Source: Raphanus sativus (taxonomy: Eukaryota > Streptophyta > Magnoliopsida > Brassicales > Brassicaceae). Taken from it: a stretch of DNA of 64,000 nucleotides. This document shows positions 1 to 10,985 of the stretch, one piece after another. Both the position numbers and the translations under genes were made by a program. Within the stretch, counting starts at the first letter, position 1; each line of letters starts with the position of its first letter. The DNA lies in assembly GCF_000801105.2 (NCBI RefSeq), contig NC_079518.1, positions 9,618,106-9,682,105 on the forward strand, in the 5' to 3' direction. The notes beneath the pieces are model-generated. The model did no database searches, was not told the origin of the DNA, and saw only the letters and a list, made by a program, of their open reading frames with translations.

Positions 1-3000
1 TGGCTGCAACAGGTGTGTCATTTTCGAAACAAAGCTTGTTTCGCGCTTTCCAAATCTGCCATAATACCCAGGGGAAAGAAAAACGAATTGATTTACCAAT
101 GCTCTGTTTCTGACTACAAGATATCAGATAATGCATATTTAGGAAGATCGAGTTGTGGGACCATCCTGCTGGAGGTAACGGAAAGTTTGATGTCTGCCAC
201 ACCTCTTTGGCTACCGAGCAATGGAACAACATATGGCAGATGGTCTCTGGCTCTTGACGACAAACAGGACACGTCGTATCTACTTGCAGCCCCCTCGAGC
301 GAAGTTGAGATTTTACTGCAAGCGCCCCTGATAACACTCGCCACAAGAAGTGTCGTAGCTTTGGAGAAGTCTTGGTTTTCCATAAATTACTCCACAGTTG
401 TTTCTCGAGAGGAGGAAGTGGGCTGTGACCCTCTGTGTTTATTACACTGAGCGAGTCAAGAAATTTGTAGCCACTTCTAGAGTCGTACTGTCCATTGGAG
501 GCTAGTCCCCAGCCTATACCATCCGTTCTAGCCAGAGCAAACTTCGTATTTAAAACCAGAGCAACATCTTCCTCTGCAATCACTTGACGAATCTTGTCTT
601 CATTCCACGTCCGCGAGGTGGTATCAATAAGATCATGGACTGTCAAAGTGAGATCAACAACCGCATCCTGTCTGTAACGAGGGGGTCTAGACGCCGGATC
701 CATAAGCCAGTTATCTAACCATACTCTTGTGTCCCTGCCATTGCCAATCTTCTGAACCAAACCTTTTTTCAGTAGCTCGCGACCATGCATTATGCTCCGC
801 CAAGCATACGATGGTCGTGTTCCCATCCCACATTCAAGGAATTCTGATCTTTTGAAATAACGATTCTTGAGAATACGAGACAGAAGGGAGTTGGGGTACT
901 TCCATATCCTCCAAGCTTGCTTAGCAAGAAGAGCCTGGTTGAACTTTTCGATGTCTTTGAACCCTAAACCACCCATCTCTTTATCAGTACACAACTTTTT
1001 CCAGGCCACCCAAGGGATTTTTCTTCTACTGCTTCCACTGCTCCACCAGAACTCGATCATAACACTTGTTAGTTTCTCACATACCTCCTTAGGTAGTTTA
1101 AAACATGACATGGCAAACACCGGGAGAGCAAGAGCAATTGATTTGAGTAAAATTTCCTTGCCACCTTGCGAGAGAGATTTAGCGAACCACCCCTGTAGAC
1201 GCCCTTGTAGTTTATCCCGTATGAAGCTAAGAAGTTTCCTCTTGGAGCCGCTAAAACACTCCGGGAGACCCAAATACGACCCTTCTCCTCCTTCAGTTTC
1301 AATACCAAGAACGTTTTTAACATCGTTCTTGACATCAGCTACCACCGAAGAACCAAAGATGACTGATGACTTCTGATAGTTAACTTGTTGTCCCGAGGCA
1401 TCCCCATACAGCCTTATGCATTCAAGAACTTCTTTTGCTTCTTCTACATTAGCTTTACAGAGTAGCAGGCTGTCATCTGCGAACAGAAGATGATGAACTG
1501 ATGGGCACGATTCCGAGAGCTTCACACCATGTAGACGACCCTCTGCTTCTGACTTGTTTAAACAGCTCACAAGTGCTTCCGCGCAAAGGATGAAAAGAAA
1601 GGGAGACAGAGGATCTCCTTGTCTAATGCCACGCTCAGGTTTAAAGTAACCATGTGAACTCCCATTAAGCAACACCGAGAAGGAGACAGAGCTCACACAT
1701 GCCATAATCCATCGAACTATAACTCTATCAAAACCCATCTTCTCAAGCAATACTTCCAAGAAATTCCATTCGACACGATCATAAGCTTTAGACATGTCCG
1801 TCTTGATTGCCATCCACCCTTCCGATACCTTTGGATTTGTTCTGAGACCATGGATCATCTCATGGGCAATCAAGATGTTATCAGAGATAATGCGACCTGA
1901 GACAAAAGCGCCTTGAGTTTCAGAAACAATTCCTGGAAGGATCGTCTTCAGACGGTTGCAGATAATCTTGGAAATGATCTTATACTGAACTGAACAGAGG
2001 CTGATAGGCCTCATATCTTTCATCTGCGTCGGGTTAACGGTCTTCGGTAACAGACTAATCTGCGTATGGTTCCATCCCTCTGGTAGGATCGAAGATCTAA
2101 AGAACTCTTGTATCTCATCAACCAGACCAGGACCCACTATATGCCAGAACCGCTGATAAAAGATTCCAGTGAGGCCGTCTTCACCCGGAGCGCTGCTTCC
2201 TTTGACATCAAAAGCTGCCTTTCTAATCTCCTCAGCAGATACCACACTAGTCAATTTTTGGTTCATCTCACTAGTAACTCTGCTTTGGAAACCCTGAAAC
2301 AGAGAGTCTAGGTCGAAAGGATTCGAACTGGTAAACAAATTCCTGAAATACTCCACTGCCACATTCCCTTTCGCGCCTTCAGAGAATTGCTCCTGTCCCA
2401 GTTCATCCAATAACATCAAAATACGATTCTGGATTCTCCTCCCCTTCACACAATTATGAAAGTATTTTGTATTGCGGTCACCCGCTTTTAGCCATTCCTC
2501 ACGACACTTTTGTCTCCAGAAGAGTTCCTCCTCACGCAAGGACTCAGATAACTCCTGCTTGAGTCGCTTCATACAATCATAAGAAGGAGATGTCTTTGTC
2601 ACCTCAGCCTCTAGCGCTGCTCGTAGACGCGTTATCTTGTCTCTGGAATTCATATCAGACGTTTTCTTCCATCTCATGATGTTTCTTCGACATCTGCTGA
2701 TACGCTCCATCGTGTTAGAATGATCGCCAGCATTACCTTCCCAACTGAGACGAACCAGATCCTCAAAACCTTCTCGAGAGAGCATACGTTTGTCAAAGAA
2801 AAATCTTCCTCTAACAGGGCTGTCTCTCTCTAATGAGAAGCATACTCTTATGGGTCTATGATCTGATGCCCAAAGATCTAAGTACTCCATGTTAGCTCTC
2901 GGGAAAAGAGAGAACCATTCACAGTTCCCAAAACTCCAGTCCAGACGACACTGCACCCAACCGGTCTCTCTCTTTCCTGCCCAAGACAGGCAGTTGCCAG

Positions 3001-3523
3001 AATATCTCAGCTCCTTCAGCTTGCAATTCTGTACCATGTTCCTGAAATCCCAAAAGGAAGACTCCTCCCTGATGGCTCCTCCACATTTGTCATCGTTGGA
3101 GAACATCTCATTAAAGTCTCCTACTAGCATCCATGGCTCGTCTCTGGTAAGACCTATTCCCACTAGACGATCCCACACCACACTTCGCCTCGCTGCCACC
3201 GGCTCACCGTAAACACAAGACATGAAAAAGGATGACGCTCCAAGCATAATTTTGAGGTCAATAATTCTCTTGTCACTAGATAACACTGTAACTTGATAAG
3301 TATCCTTCCACATAATGGTCAAACCTCCACTTAACCCCTCTGGTTCCACTGTGAAGATGTGATCGTAACCCAACTGCTTCTTCAAACCGAACATATAATC
3401 AAACTTTTGTTTAGTCTCACTCAAAAACACAAAATCCGGGTAATGTTTCCTGCGAAGTGCCCGGAGAAACCGAACTGTCTCAGTGCTCCCTGCACCTTGA
3501 CAGTTCCATGAGAGAATGCTCAT
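1..3523 (-). CDS. LINE ORF2: endonuclease-reverse transcriptase (C-terminus cut by window edge)
   Basis: The frame from the ATG at 3523-3521 stays open for about 1,174 codons to the window edge, by my codon-by-codon reading. The first ~225 residues form an APE-like endonuclease (NCQGAG near residue 7, GDFNE, and SDHRP near residue 219). The reverse transcriptase follows, with KAYDRVEW, the GIRQGDPLSPFLF block and the catalytic LFADD at residues 681-685 (aspartates near 683-684). A zinc-binding zf-RVT segment (TSPKLRHFLWR, then CPVC...CH...HC) lies near residues 1045-1115. The usual terminal RNase H would be off the window. The protein nicks DNA and copies the element RNA by target-primed reverse transcription. 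Its start overlaps the ORF1 stop as ATGA. I found no frameshift or stop. Confidence 0.92.
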   Translation of the reverse strand, partial: MSILSWNCQGAGSTETVRFLRALRRKHYPDFVFLSETKQKFDYMFGLKKQLGYDHIFTVEPEGLSGGLTIMWKDTYQVTVLSSDKRIIDLKIMLGASSFFMSCVYGEPVAARRSVVWDRLVGIGLTRDEPWMLVGDFNEMFSNDDKCGGAIREESSFWDFRNMVQNCKLKELRYSGNCLSWAGKRETGWVQCRLDWSFGNCEWFSLFPRANMEYLDLWASDHRPIRVCFSLERDSPVRGRFFFDKRMLSREGFEDLVRLSWEGNAGDHSNTMERISRCRRNIMRWKKTSDMNSRDKITRLRAALEAEVTKTSPSYDCMKRLKQELSESLREEELFWRQKCREEWLKAGDRNTKYFHNCVKGRRIQNRILMLLDELGQEQFSEGAKGNVAVEYFRNLFTSSNPFDLDSLFQGFQSRVTSEMNQKLTSVVSAEEIRKAAFDVKGSSAPGEDGLTGIFYQRFWHIVGPGLVDEIQEFFRSSILPEGWNHTQISLLPKTVNPTQMKDMRPISLCSVQYKIISKIICNRLKTILPGIVSETQGAFVSGRIISDNILIAHEMIHGLRTNPKVSEGWMAIKTDMSKAYDRVEWNFLEVLLEKMGFDRVIVRWIMACVSSVSFSVLLNGSSHGYFKPERGIRQGDPLSPFLFILCAEALVSCLNKSEAEGRLHGVKLSESCPSVHHLLFADDSLLLCKANVEEAKEVLECIRLYGDASGQQVNYQKSSVIFGSSVVADVKNDVKNVLGIETEGGEGSYLGLPECFSGSKRKLLSFIRDKLQGRLQGWFAKSLSQGGKEILLKSIALALPVFAMSCFKLPKEVCEKLTSVMIEFWWSSGSSRRKIPWVAWKKLCTDKEMGGLGFKDIEKFNQALLAKQAWRIWKYPNSLLSRILKNRYFKRSEFLECGMGTRPSYAWRSIMHGRELLKKGLVQKIGNGRDTRVWLDNWLMDPASRPPRYRQDAVVDLTLTVHDLIDTTSRTWNEDKIRQVIAEEDVALVLNTKFALARTDGIGWGLASNGQYDSRSGYKFLDSLSVINTEGHSPLPPLEKQLWSNLWKTKTSPKLRHFLWRVLSGALAVKSQLRSRGLQVDTTCPVCRQEPETICHMLFHCSVAKEVWQTSNFPLPPAGWSHNSIFLNMHYLISCSQKQSIGKSIRFSFPWVLWQIWKARNKLCFENDTPVAA

Positions 3524-5007
3524 TGGGGTTGCAGCGGCTTCAATACGGAAGCCACCGAAGGGTCTGAGAGTTTCATGTTCTTGTTTTCTGAAGATAACGG
3601 AGCACCAGACTTCCGTTTTGAGCTTACAGAAGGCTCCGTGTGGCCAGGAGGGGATGGAGTTGAGGTGAGTTTCAACTCTTTGCCAGTAGCTCTCCTCTTC
3701 CAAGCCTGAGGCCTTTTTCTTGAAGTTTTGTTTGAACCGTTGTTGCCAATGACTCGCCCTTTCGTAGAAGGGCCTAACTGAAAACCCGAAAGAGCCAAAG
3801 GCGCTGAAGAAACAGAGTGTATAGAACCAGTGTCGTCATCACTCTTCTCTCCTTCAGGTGGGAGTAAAGCCAAAGCTTGACGCGAGCTTCCACCCTGCTG
3901 AGCTTCCAAAAGTGCTGTGTAAGAGAGCATTGGACCCTTTCCTTTGTCAAGCTCCTTCGTGATGCGTTGAATGTTAGCAGCAGATGCTGCCTTATCCTCT
4001 GCAATCCCTTGTCTCACACGCTCAATTCTCGCCATACGTTCAGTAGGATCAGCGTGAGAGATATAGAGCATTGCCATGTTACGTTCTTCTCCTGATAACT
4101 CGGGAAAAAGCACCGGAAACCTCTGAGGATCACTACGCTGGTCCGCAATCAACGGCTCTCTAAGATCGGCCCTTGGAGGGTCCACTGTCTTTTGCCTAAC
4201 CACAGTGCTCTTCTTGCGTAAAGTGCACTTCACATTTTCGTGTGTGAGCCTTAGGCAATGGTAGCAGCATTTGTGGAGCTTCTCATACTCATACGTAATA
4301 GTAACCGTTCCTCCTTCAACGCTAAGTTTGCGAGCAGCCTTTGCAGGATTGTTAGCATCAAACAGGACCAAAGCCCTGACATAATCCTTTGTGTGAGACA
4401 CCTTAGGATCATACTCCACCTTTTCAGCTAATCCAACTTCACCAGCAAGCTTAAACATCGTCTCCACTGTGAAGAAATTCGCAGGAATATTTCTCATACG
4501 GATCCAAATCTTCATCGTCTGTAGGTAATCCGCAGGAGGATTGGCTGTCCAGCGCTCCAAAATCATTGTCCAATAGTTGTAGGACCACGGTCTGTCCTTC
4601 AGCACCGTCTCCAGATCCTCCTCACGCTGGAACACAAACTGGAATCTGTCTCGAGACAACGCGATACCGCGCACTCTGCCAAACACCCTCCACGCAGTCG
4701 GCATGAAGTCTATCATCTTTGCCATAGTTTGGCAATCGGGATTGAGAAGTCTTCCCATCAAACTCCTCTCGTTCTCCTCATAGATTCTGAATCTCGGGCT
4801 GTCAGGCAAGGTTAGAGGCTCTTCCTCTTCAAGAGACATCGATTGAATCGCCTTCTGCAACAAATCAGCCATATCTTCTCGACTGTTGTTTCTTCCGGTG
4901 CCGGTAAAGATTTGAAGTTGCACAGTTTGCGGAGAGAATTCTAGCAAGCTTGGCGTGGTTTTGAAAGTAATCACCCAAAATTGCGTTAAACCCTTTGACG
5001 AAGCCAT
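3520..5007 (-). CDS. LINE ORF1: DUF4283 / zinc-knuckle nucleic-acid-binding protein
   Basis: A 495-residue open frame. It has the DUF4283-type domain common in plant LINE ORF1 proteins (roughly residues 80-235, with WRVFGRVRG and the DRPWSYNYWTMILERW block). A CCHC zinc knuckle of pattern C-x2-C-x4-H-x4-C follows near residues 248-261. The C-terminal third is basic and Ser/Pro-rich, typical of an RNA-binding tail. A second in-frame Met at 4872 (MADLLQKAIQSM) begins the part that resembles related proteins, so the true start may be there (450 residues). The stop TGA at 3522-3520 overlaps the ORF2 ATG. In the family, ORF1 packages the element RNA. It is not a host gene. Confidence 0.88.
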   Translation of the reverse strand: MASSKGLTQFWVITFKTTPSLLEFSPQTVQLQIFTGTGRNNSREDMADLLQKAIQSMSLEEEEPLTLPDSPRFRIYEENERSLMGRLLNPDCQTMAKMIDFMPTAWRVFGRVRGIALSRDRFQFVFQREEDLETVLKDRPWSYNYWTMILERWTANPPADYLQTMKIWIRMRNIPANFFTVETMFKLAGEVGLAEKVEYDPKVSHTKDYVRALVLFDANNPAKAARKLSVEGGTVTITYEYEKLHKCCYHCLRLTHENVKCTLRKKSTVVRQKTVDPPRADLREPLIADQRSDPQRFPVLFPELSGEERNMAMLYISHADPTERMARIERVRQGIAEDKAASAANIQRITKELDKGKGPMLSYTALLEAQQGGSSRQALALLPPEGEKSDDDTGSIHSVSSAPLALSGFQLGPSTKGRVIGNNGSNKTSRKRPQAWKRRATGKELKLTSTPSPPGHTEPSVSSKRKSGAPLSSENKNMKLSDPSVASVLKPLQPQ

Positions 5008-5330
5008 CGAAAAAGGAAATTCTTGGAGAGAATGCTAAGACAAAAGGAAAGTCTTTGAAACGGGAGGGATCCGAGAGAGGATTTCCAATAAAATTAAGGA
5101 AAGTAATGAATGAGAATTGGAGAAGAATTTTGGGAATAAATGGAAGATTGAAACTTTCCAAAATAAAGATACCGTAGCCGAAGCCGGCAATAGAAATCCA
5201 CTCACAACGAGGGAAGGAGAGGTTTTTTAAAAAAGGCAATAAACTCCAACGGGAGTTAGCCGGAAATCGCCAAAAGAGAGAGAATCAGCTTCCGAAGACT
5301 TCTACTGATCAATTTGAGAATCTTTTTTCT

Positions 5331-6180
5331 TTTCATTAAATCTTAGTATTAAGTGTATAGTTTTTGTGATTAATCCTTATTCTTAACTTTCAAGTTTCAA
5401 TCAATCAAAATTTAATAAATACAAATACTAAAAATTGCATTGAAAAAAACAAAAATACATCATTTTGAAACAATTTTTTTTCTCTAAAACATAGATTAAT
5501 TTGAAATAGATCGAGTATTAAGCTTCTTCTAGTTCTACTGTTTGTGAGCAATAAACCATCAAATTGATATACCGTCTCCATTTTATTCTAGTGTGTTATA
5601 AGTTTATACACAGAGAGTTAAAAATATATTTAATTTTGTATATTTTCAAAATAAAAATATCATTACCTATACACCAAACTATATTTCAACAAATAGAAAA
5701 ATAAATTGGAGAATCTTGTTGATAAATTTTGCGTTAAAATCATAAAACGATACTTATTTTGAAACATAAATTTTGCTTTAAAACTATAATTAAATTAAAA
5801 TGAGGGAATATGTTTTTTTAAATATGGATTTATAATTCTGTTCGAAATTTGAATAATATGAGTTTGTATTGTTGCTGACAAAAAAAAAATTGTACTGTAT
5901 AGTACATATTAGTTTATGAAAAATTGTCTAATGATTTTTGTTACATCACATTAAAGCATCAATGAAAATTTCAATCGAACCACGAAACTGAAGGGATTTT
6001 CCGAAACCTAATTTATGAGAAATTAAGTAAAACTGTAATGGTAAAAAATTGATAAAAGAGTATAGTTTGGTATAGGAAATACAAATATGAAAATTTGGTA
6101 TAAAATTATTGGCTAGACTAGATCCAATAAAAGCCCAATAAGTAGCTTTCTTCCGGGTGCTTCTTGCGTTGCATCTTACT
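5331..6180. repeat. AT-rich intergenic DNA with a degraded Stowaway-like MITE (5571-5805)
   Basis: No coding sequence is seen. The stretch about 5571-5805 is clearly related to the Stowaway MITE interior at 37220-37439: both share an AAATATTTAATTTT-type block, 'aataaattttgc(a/g)tt' and 'acacttattttgaaac'. Its terminal CTCCCTCC motifs have decayed to 'gtctccattttat'-like forms, so it is an old copy. Confidence 0.55.
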
Positions 6181-6644
6181 TCCACTTCGGAGAATCAGTC
6201 AGTCGTTCGGTAACTGAGTTTTACGTCTGAAGTTGCTCGCAATATTTCCTTTTTTTTTTTAATCATTTCTGAAACTTTATGTGAATTGATCGGATGCAGT
6301 AACTTTTAAAAGGTGAAGACTTTGATTTGTTTTTTAACGATTGAGATCCACTGACGTTTGTGTAATTTGATGTTTTTTAACTATCGGGTCTCTCAGGTTC
6401 TGTTCAAAGTTGAGATTCATTGCGGAAGCCTTCACTCGCCGCCGCCGTTGCCACTGACTGGTGAGCCCTTCTATGCTTCTCTTCTGTAGTTCTCGAGCGT
6501 CTCGTTGTTTACGCTTATAGCTTTAATCGATTAGGAATTTTCAATGTATGCTGGGAGATGCAACTTTTAGGTTTATAGTTTGTAGTTCGAAAAGCTCATG
6601 TTTTGAACTATTATTTTAGGTACAGAGGACAAGAGAAGGGAGTG

Positions 6645-7847
6645 ATGGTGTTGGTGTCTAATTCTAGTCACCAAAACAAGGAAATACATATCAGAAGGAG
6701 AATCTCTGAGATGTATACTTCTTCTTCTTTTTTTTCTTGTTGGCATATCATGCTTGCCTCTGCATATAGAATCTCCAGATGAATCTATTTAGCATTGATC
6801 AGTACGATATCTAATAGGATCTTTGGCATGAGTGAGTGATAGGCTCTTCATCGATTATGCATTTGTTAGCAGAATATGCTCTGGTGAGATTGATTCACAT
6901 GAAATAATGTGATGTGATATAATTTGTTTAATGCAGATACAATAAAAGGGAAGAGGATTTTGCATCACTTAAGGACTACAATGACTACTTGGAAGAAGTG
7001 GAGTGCATGGGTTTTGTCTCTCACTTGTTACCCTTACGTTCTCTGTATTTATTATGTGTGATCATGAGAGACCAATGTATATCTTCCATTTGTTACAGTA
7101 TTCGATCTGGTAGATGGAATCAATGTTGAGGCGATTGAAGAGAAGATCAAAAAGTACTCTCAAGAGAATGCTGAACAGATTATGATTAACCGTGCCCGCA
7201 AGGTAATTCATTTTCTTCCTGCCAATAGATAGATAGCACTTGCGTTTCTTATATTGGTTAGGTAAGTAATCAGATGGAACATGCAGAACTACAGTGTTCT
7301 TGCAGCAATTCTATTTTAAGCTTTTTGTCATTGTAAGAAAAGCTGTGCAAAATGGAAATATAGTCTTGTTTTCTCATTTTCTGTTCTACAGTCTCAGCCT
7401 AACTCTGCTTGTTTGTTTATTTGGTGTATTGTTCTCAATTTGTTCTACTACAGGCTGAAGATTTAACTGCAGCCTTGGCGGCTTGCAAGGCCCAACAACC
7501 ACAAACTGATGCTGACACGGTAAATAGAGTTTTGCTTTTTTTTTTCCATATATCAACAATAAGCTGTGAACATTTCTGACAAAGGAGCTGAAATCTTTTC
7601 TTTTATTGTTTAGTCGTCAAACAATGGGAGTACGTCTGGAGCTGCATACAGCCAGGCTCCAAGACCAACGGGAATGGGACCACAGCCTGTACCTATAGGA
7701 GGAGGAGCAGATCATCAACGTTACTCTATGGAAGACGAAGCGATGATGAGGCTCAAAGCAGAGAGAGCTCCACGGGCTGGAGGATTTTCTTTGGAGATAA
7801 GCAAGAAGAGGGCTTTGGAAGAAGCTTTTGCAAGCATTTGGGTCTGA
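6645..7847 (+). CDS. MAT1: CDK-activating kinase assembly factor MAT1
   Basis: Five coding exons: 6645-6712, 6937-7010, 7099-7202, 7454-7519 and 7614-7847, all with GT-AG introns and a consistent frame, giving 181 residues. The start ATG opens MVLVSNSSHQNKEIHIRRR. The conserved MAT1 block follows: YNKREEDFASLKDYNDYLEE near residues 24-43, then INVEAIEEKIKKYSQENAEQ and the alanine-rich RKAEDLTAALAACK. The C-terminus ends LEISKKRALEEAFASIWV. MAT1 bridges CDK7-type kinase (plant CDKD) and cyclin H in the CAK/TFIIH complex in the nucleus. The N-terminal RING finger of animal MAT1 is absent, and no cysteine-rich exon is seen upstream. A non-coding 5' exon beginning near 6180-6460 is likely. Best match from memory is At4g30820. 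Confidence 0.88.
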
Positions 7848-8459
7848 TTCCTCGAGAGAGAGACTTTACTTCTATATTCAAGACAGTGAGATATTGACTG
7901 TTGAGCTTTGAGTATCGAAGTAACTAGAGTTTCCATTATTGACTCAGTTCATTGTGTTACTCGTGCGTTGCTTTTCTTTGTATAGTTGACAAGACTCGGT
8001 TATAAACATCAAGGAAACAAAACTTTCCTCATAATGGTTGGTCCGACCCAATTTGAACCATGGCTCAGTGGTGTAGTGGGGAAGTGATGTTACTATTCAG
8101 CTATTAAGCCAGGTTTGAGTTTAGAGCATTACAGTAGCACAGCTTGAGAGTTGCAGTGACACTAATGCCGTCAAGTTCGTTGTAAAGGGAAACTGCAAGG
8201 AGTTTTACAGTTTGATTCTTTAGAGTAGTTATAGGAATGTAGTAGGCCTTTCAGTTAATGAAAGAAACATTTGGGGCTTTTAAGAAACTTCTTAGAAATA
8301 TAAGATGTTTTCTGTAAATTTTGAGGACAATGCCAAATCCTTTTTTGACTCCTACAAAATCTCCCGCCTTAATTTCCCTCCATGCTTTTTGGTTTTCTCT
8401 TACCAAACTAAAAAAGTTAACAGACTTCCTCGTCCTCTCTTGACTTCACGTGTGTGAAC
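7848..8459. other. MAT1 3' flank and ASHR3 promoter/5' UTR
   Basis: No coding sequence is seen. The left part should hold the MAT1 3' UTR and the right part the promoter and 5' UTR of ASHR3. A CACGTG core (8446-8451, in 'ttcacgtgtgtg') sits just before the ASHR3 start and could be a G-box, or simply part of the leader. Confidence 0.4.
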
Positions 8460-10985
8460 ATGTTAGATCTAGGCGACATGTCTTTGTCGGCATCCGTGTC
8501 TCTCACTTGCTGCCCTGCTTCTTTTCTTCCGGCGGCATCAGGACCGGAACTAGCCAAACCGATCGATTCCCCGGAGAACATAGCCGGAGACTGCAATCAA
8601 GAACCTATACCGATGATTCCACCGGCGGAGGAGGTCAGAGTCATCACTGCTACTCCTACCGTGAAACAAGATCCGTCTGAAAAAGGCAAGAAAGGGTTGG
8701 TTCTTGAAGATCATGTGAAGGATTGGGTGAAGAGAAGAATTGATTCCGGAGACTCGGAGCCGAGATGTGTGCTCCCTTTTTTCGTTGGAGCTAAGAGAAT
8801 GGTATTATCTGTTTATTTAGCTATCAAAGTGTTTAACTTTCACTTTCAAGATTGTTGATACGATGACTATGTGTGGGTTTGGTGTCAGGTTGACTGTCTT
8901 GTTTGCCGTAAACTAGTGCATCCTGGAGAAGAAGTGTTGTGCTCTGTTCGTGGTTGTCAAGGGGTCTATCACTTGCTCTGTGCCAAAGAAAGTCTCGGTT
9001 TTAATAGTCTTGGGAAGTTTAGGTGCCCTCAACATGTAAGATTTGTATTAGATTGATGTATATTCAAATAAGCATATGATAGTTCATGTGGAAATATACT
9101 CATGAAATGAATTAGATGCTTAATTGTTAGTTCTGTTAGTGAAGAACTGGTGAGTTAGTTAGGGGAATGAACTGGATTAGTTTGACTCGTGCAGTCATCT
9201 AATAGGATGTGCAATGTGCAGGAATGCTTTGTTTGCAAACAAAGAACTCAATGGCGGTGTGTAAAGTGCCCAATGGCGGCTCACGACAAGCACGCTCCAT
9301 GGCCAAAAGAGATACTTCACCTGAAAGACCAACCAGGAAGAGCTGTCTGTTGGAGGCATTCAACTGACTGGCGGCAAGACACAAAGGTCTATTCTCCAGT
9401 TTCTTGCTTTAATTTTGATAATCATGTATAATTTAAAGTACAAGCTGCATTCTCATACTGATGCACTTACAGAACTGATAAAATATAATGTTCGTTGAGC
9501 AGAGCGGAGTTGCACAAAGCGAGATAGAGGTCAGTGTTTTCTTTGATCCTGCTACCGATGTGACTATTGTAGACTGGAAAGCTGGATATTGTTTTTTTTT
9601 TTCTTACACAGTTTCAAGAGCTAGGCAAGTAATTTTACTTTACTTTCAAATTTAGGAAGTGTTTTCCCAGCTGCCTTTACCATATGTAGAAGAGGAGTTC
9701 AAGATTGACTTGACATGGAAAGATTCTGTTGCGAAAGATGATCTGCCTCCTTATGTGCACATCAGACGTAGTATCCTTTAAAGTTTCTATACACAAAACT
9801 TTCTTCCAATTCAGTACATAGTTCTCATTTTTTCACCACTGAGGTGTGACTTTTTCTTGACCAAGTTAAGATATTTACCTTGTGAAGAAGAAACGTGATA
9901 ATGCTAATGATGGTGTTGGGTGCACTAACTGTGGCCCTACTTGCTGTAGAAGCTGTGTCTGCAGGTATTTTCTCATTGACTAAACTAACCTCTTCTCTGT
10001 CGAAAATAAATGAAACTTTGCTTTAATGGTTTCTGTTTTTGAAACCAAAACTCTTTCAGGGTTCAGTGTGTAAGTTGTTCAAAGCGATGTGGGTGCCCTG
10101 AAACTTGTGGAAACAGACCATTCCGCAAGGATAAGAAGATCAAAGTTGTTAAGGTAAACTGTCCTGATTCCTGCACTATGCAACCTCTTGTCCTGACATT
10201 TCATGTTGTTGTTTCTTACAGACCAAACTTTGCGGTTGGGGAGTAGAGGCAGGAGAATCCATTAACAAAGAGGACTTCATTGTTGAATACATCGGTGAAG
10301 GTAAGCTGATAAGTTGATTGTGTATGTGAGCCTCTTATGCTTGTGGTGGAAAAGATAGAGAGTGGTTTTTTAGTGACTACGTTCACTCTATGTACAGTGA
10401 TTAGTGATGCTCAGTGTGAGCAAAGGCTTTGGGATATGAAGCACAAAGGAATGAAAGACTTTTACATGTGTGAGATTCAAAAGGACTTCACAATTGATGC
10501 CACCTTCAAAGGAAACGCTTCTCGCTTTCTAAATCACAGCTGCAACCCAAACTGTGTTTTGGAGAAGTGGTAAAGCATATATTACAATCATATTAATATG
10601 TTTATGCTTAAGATAGAGAAACTAAGTCAGTCTAATTCTTGGTTTAATACAACAACAGGCAAGTTGAAGGTGAGACCCGTGTAGGTGTCTTTGCAGCTCG
10701 TCAAATAGAAGCAGGAGAGCCACTTACTTATGATTACAGGTCAGCTCTTGTACCATTGGTGATGGCTGATGAGCATAAGCAATCTGTGATTCTGATGTAT
10801 TGGGGTTTTTTTTTTGCAGATTTGTGCAGTTTGGTCCTGAAGTAAAGTGTAACTGTGGTTCTGAAAACTGTCAAGGTTATCTTGGGACAAAGAGGAAAGA
10901 ACCAAACTGTTTGGTTGTATCTTGGGGAGCAAAACGCAGAAGAGTGTCTCACCGACCGTTAGTCCATAAGTTGCAGCAAGATTAG
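8460..10985 (+). CDS. ASHR3: Histone-lysine N-methyltransferase ASHR3 (SDG4)
   Basis: Eleven coding exons: 8460-8801, 8889-9035, 9222-9386, 9503-9529, 9656-9770, 9871-9964, 10060-10153, 10222-10300, 10398-10569, 10659-10739 and 10820-10985. All introns are GT-AG and the spliced frame is open (493 residues). The start is the ATG opening MLDLGDMSLSAS. Residues ~115-215 form a PHD-type cysteine/histidine-rich zinc module (DCLVCRKLVHPGEEVLCS, then ECFVCKQRTQWRCVKC). A cysteine-rich AWS domain follows near residues 285-322. The SET domain runs from about residue 329, with GWGVEA, the NHSCNPNC cofactor/substrate motif and YDYRF. A post-SET CNCGSENCQGYLG follows. It is an ASH1-class chromatin methyltransferase; the Arabidopsis relative acts in stamen and pollen development. 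Best match from memory is At4g30860. Confidence 0.93.

Larger units (their letters stand above)
1..5330 (-). mobile_element. LINE (non-LTR retrotransposon), 3' end beyond the window
   Basis: Two adjacent open reading frames read leftwards, an ORF1 nucleic-acid-binding protein and an ORF2 endonuclease/reverse transcriptase, in the order of plant L1-type LINEs. About 300 bases upstream of ORF1 (5008 to roughly 5330) would be the 5' UTR. The 5' boundary is placed only where sequence turns AT-rich, since no target-site duplication can be paired while the 3' end is missing. Both frames are open over the whole visible span, so the copy looks young. The RNase H domain, 3' UTR and poly(A) tail would lie left of position 1. 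Confidence 0.9.

Noticed and set aside
13..1376. Plus-strand open frames of 145 and 169 codons at the left edge
   Set aside because: They are antisense shadows of the LINE ORF2, which is open through the whole stretch on the minus strand and carries all family motifs.
8060..8085. 'ggctcagtggtgtagtggg' resembling the 5' half of a tRNA
   Set aside because: No matching B-box, anticodon arm or acceptor stem follows at the right distance.
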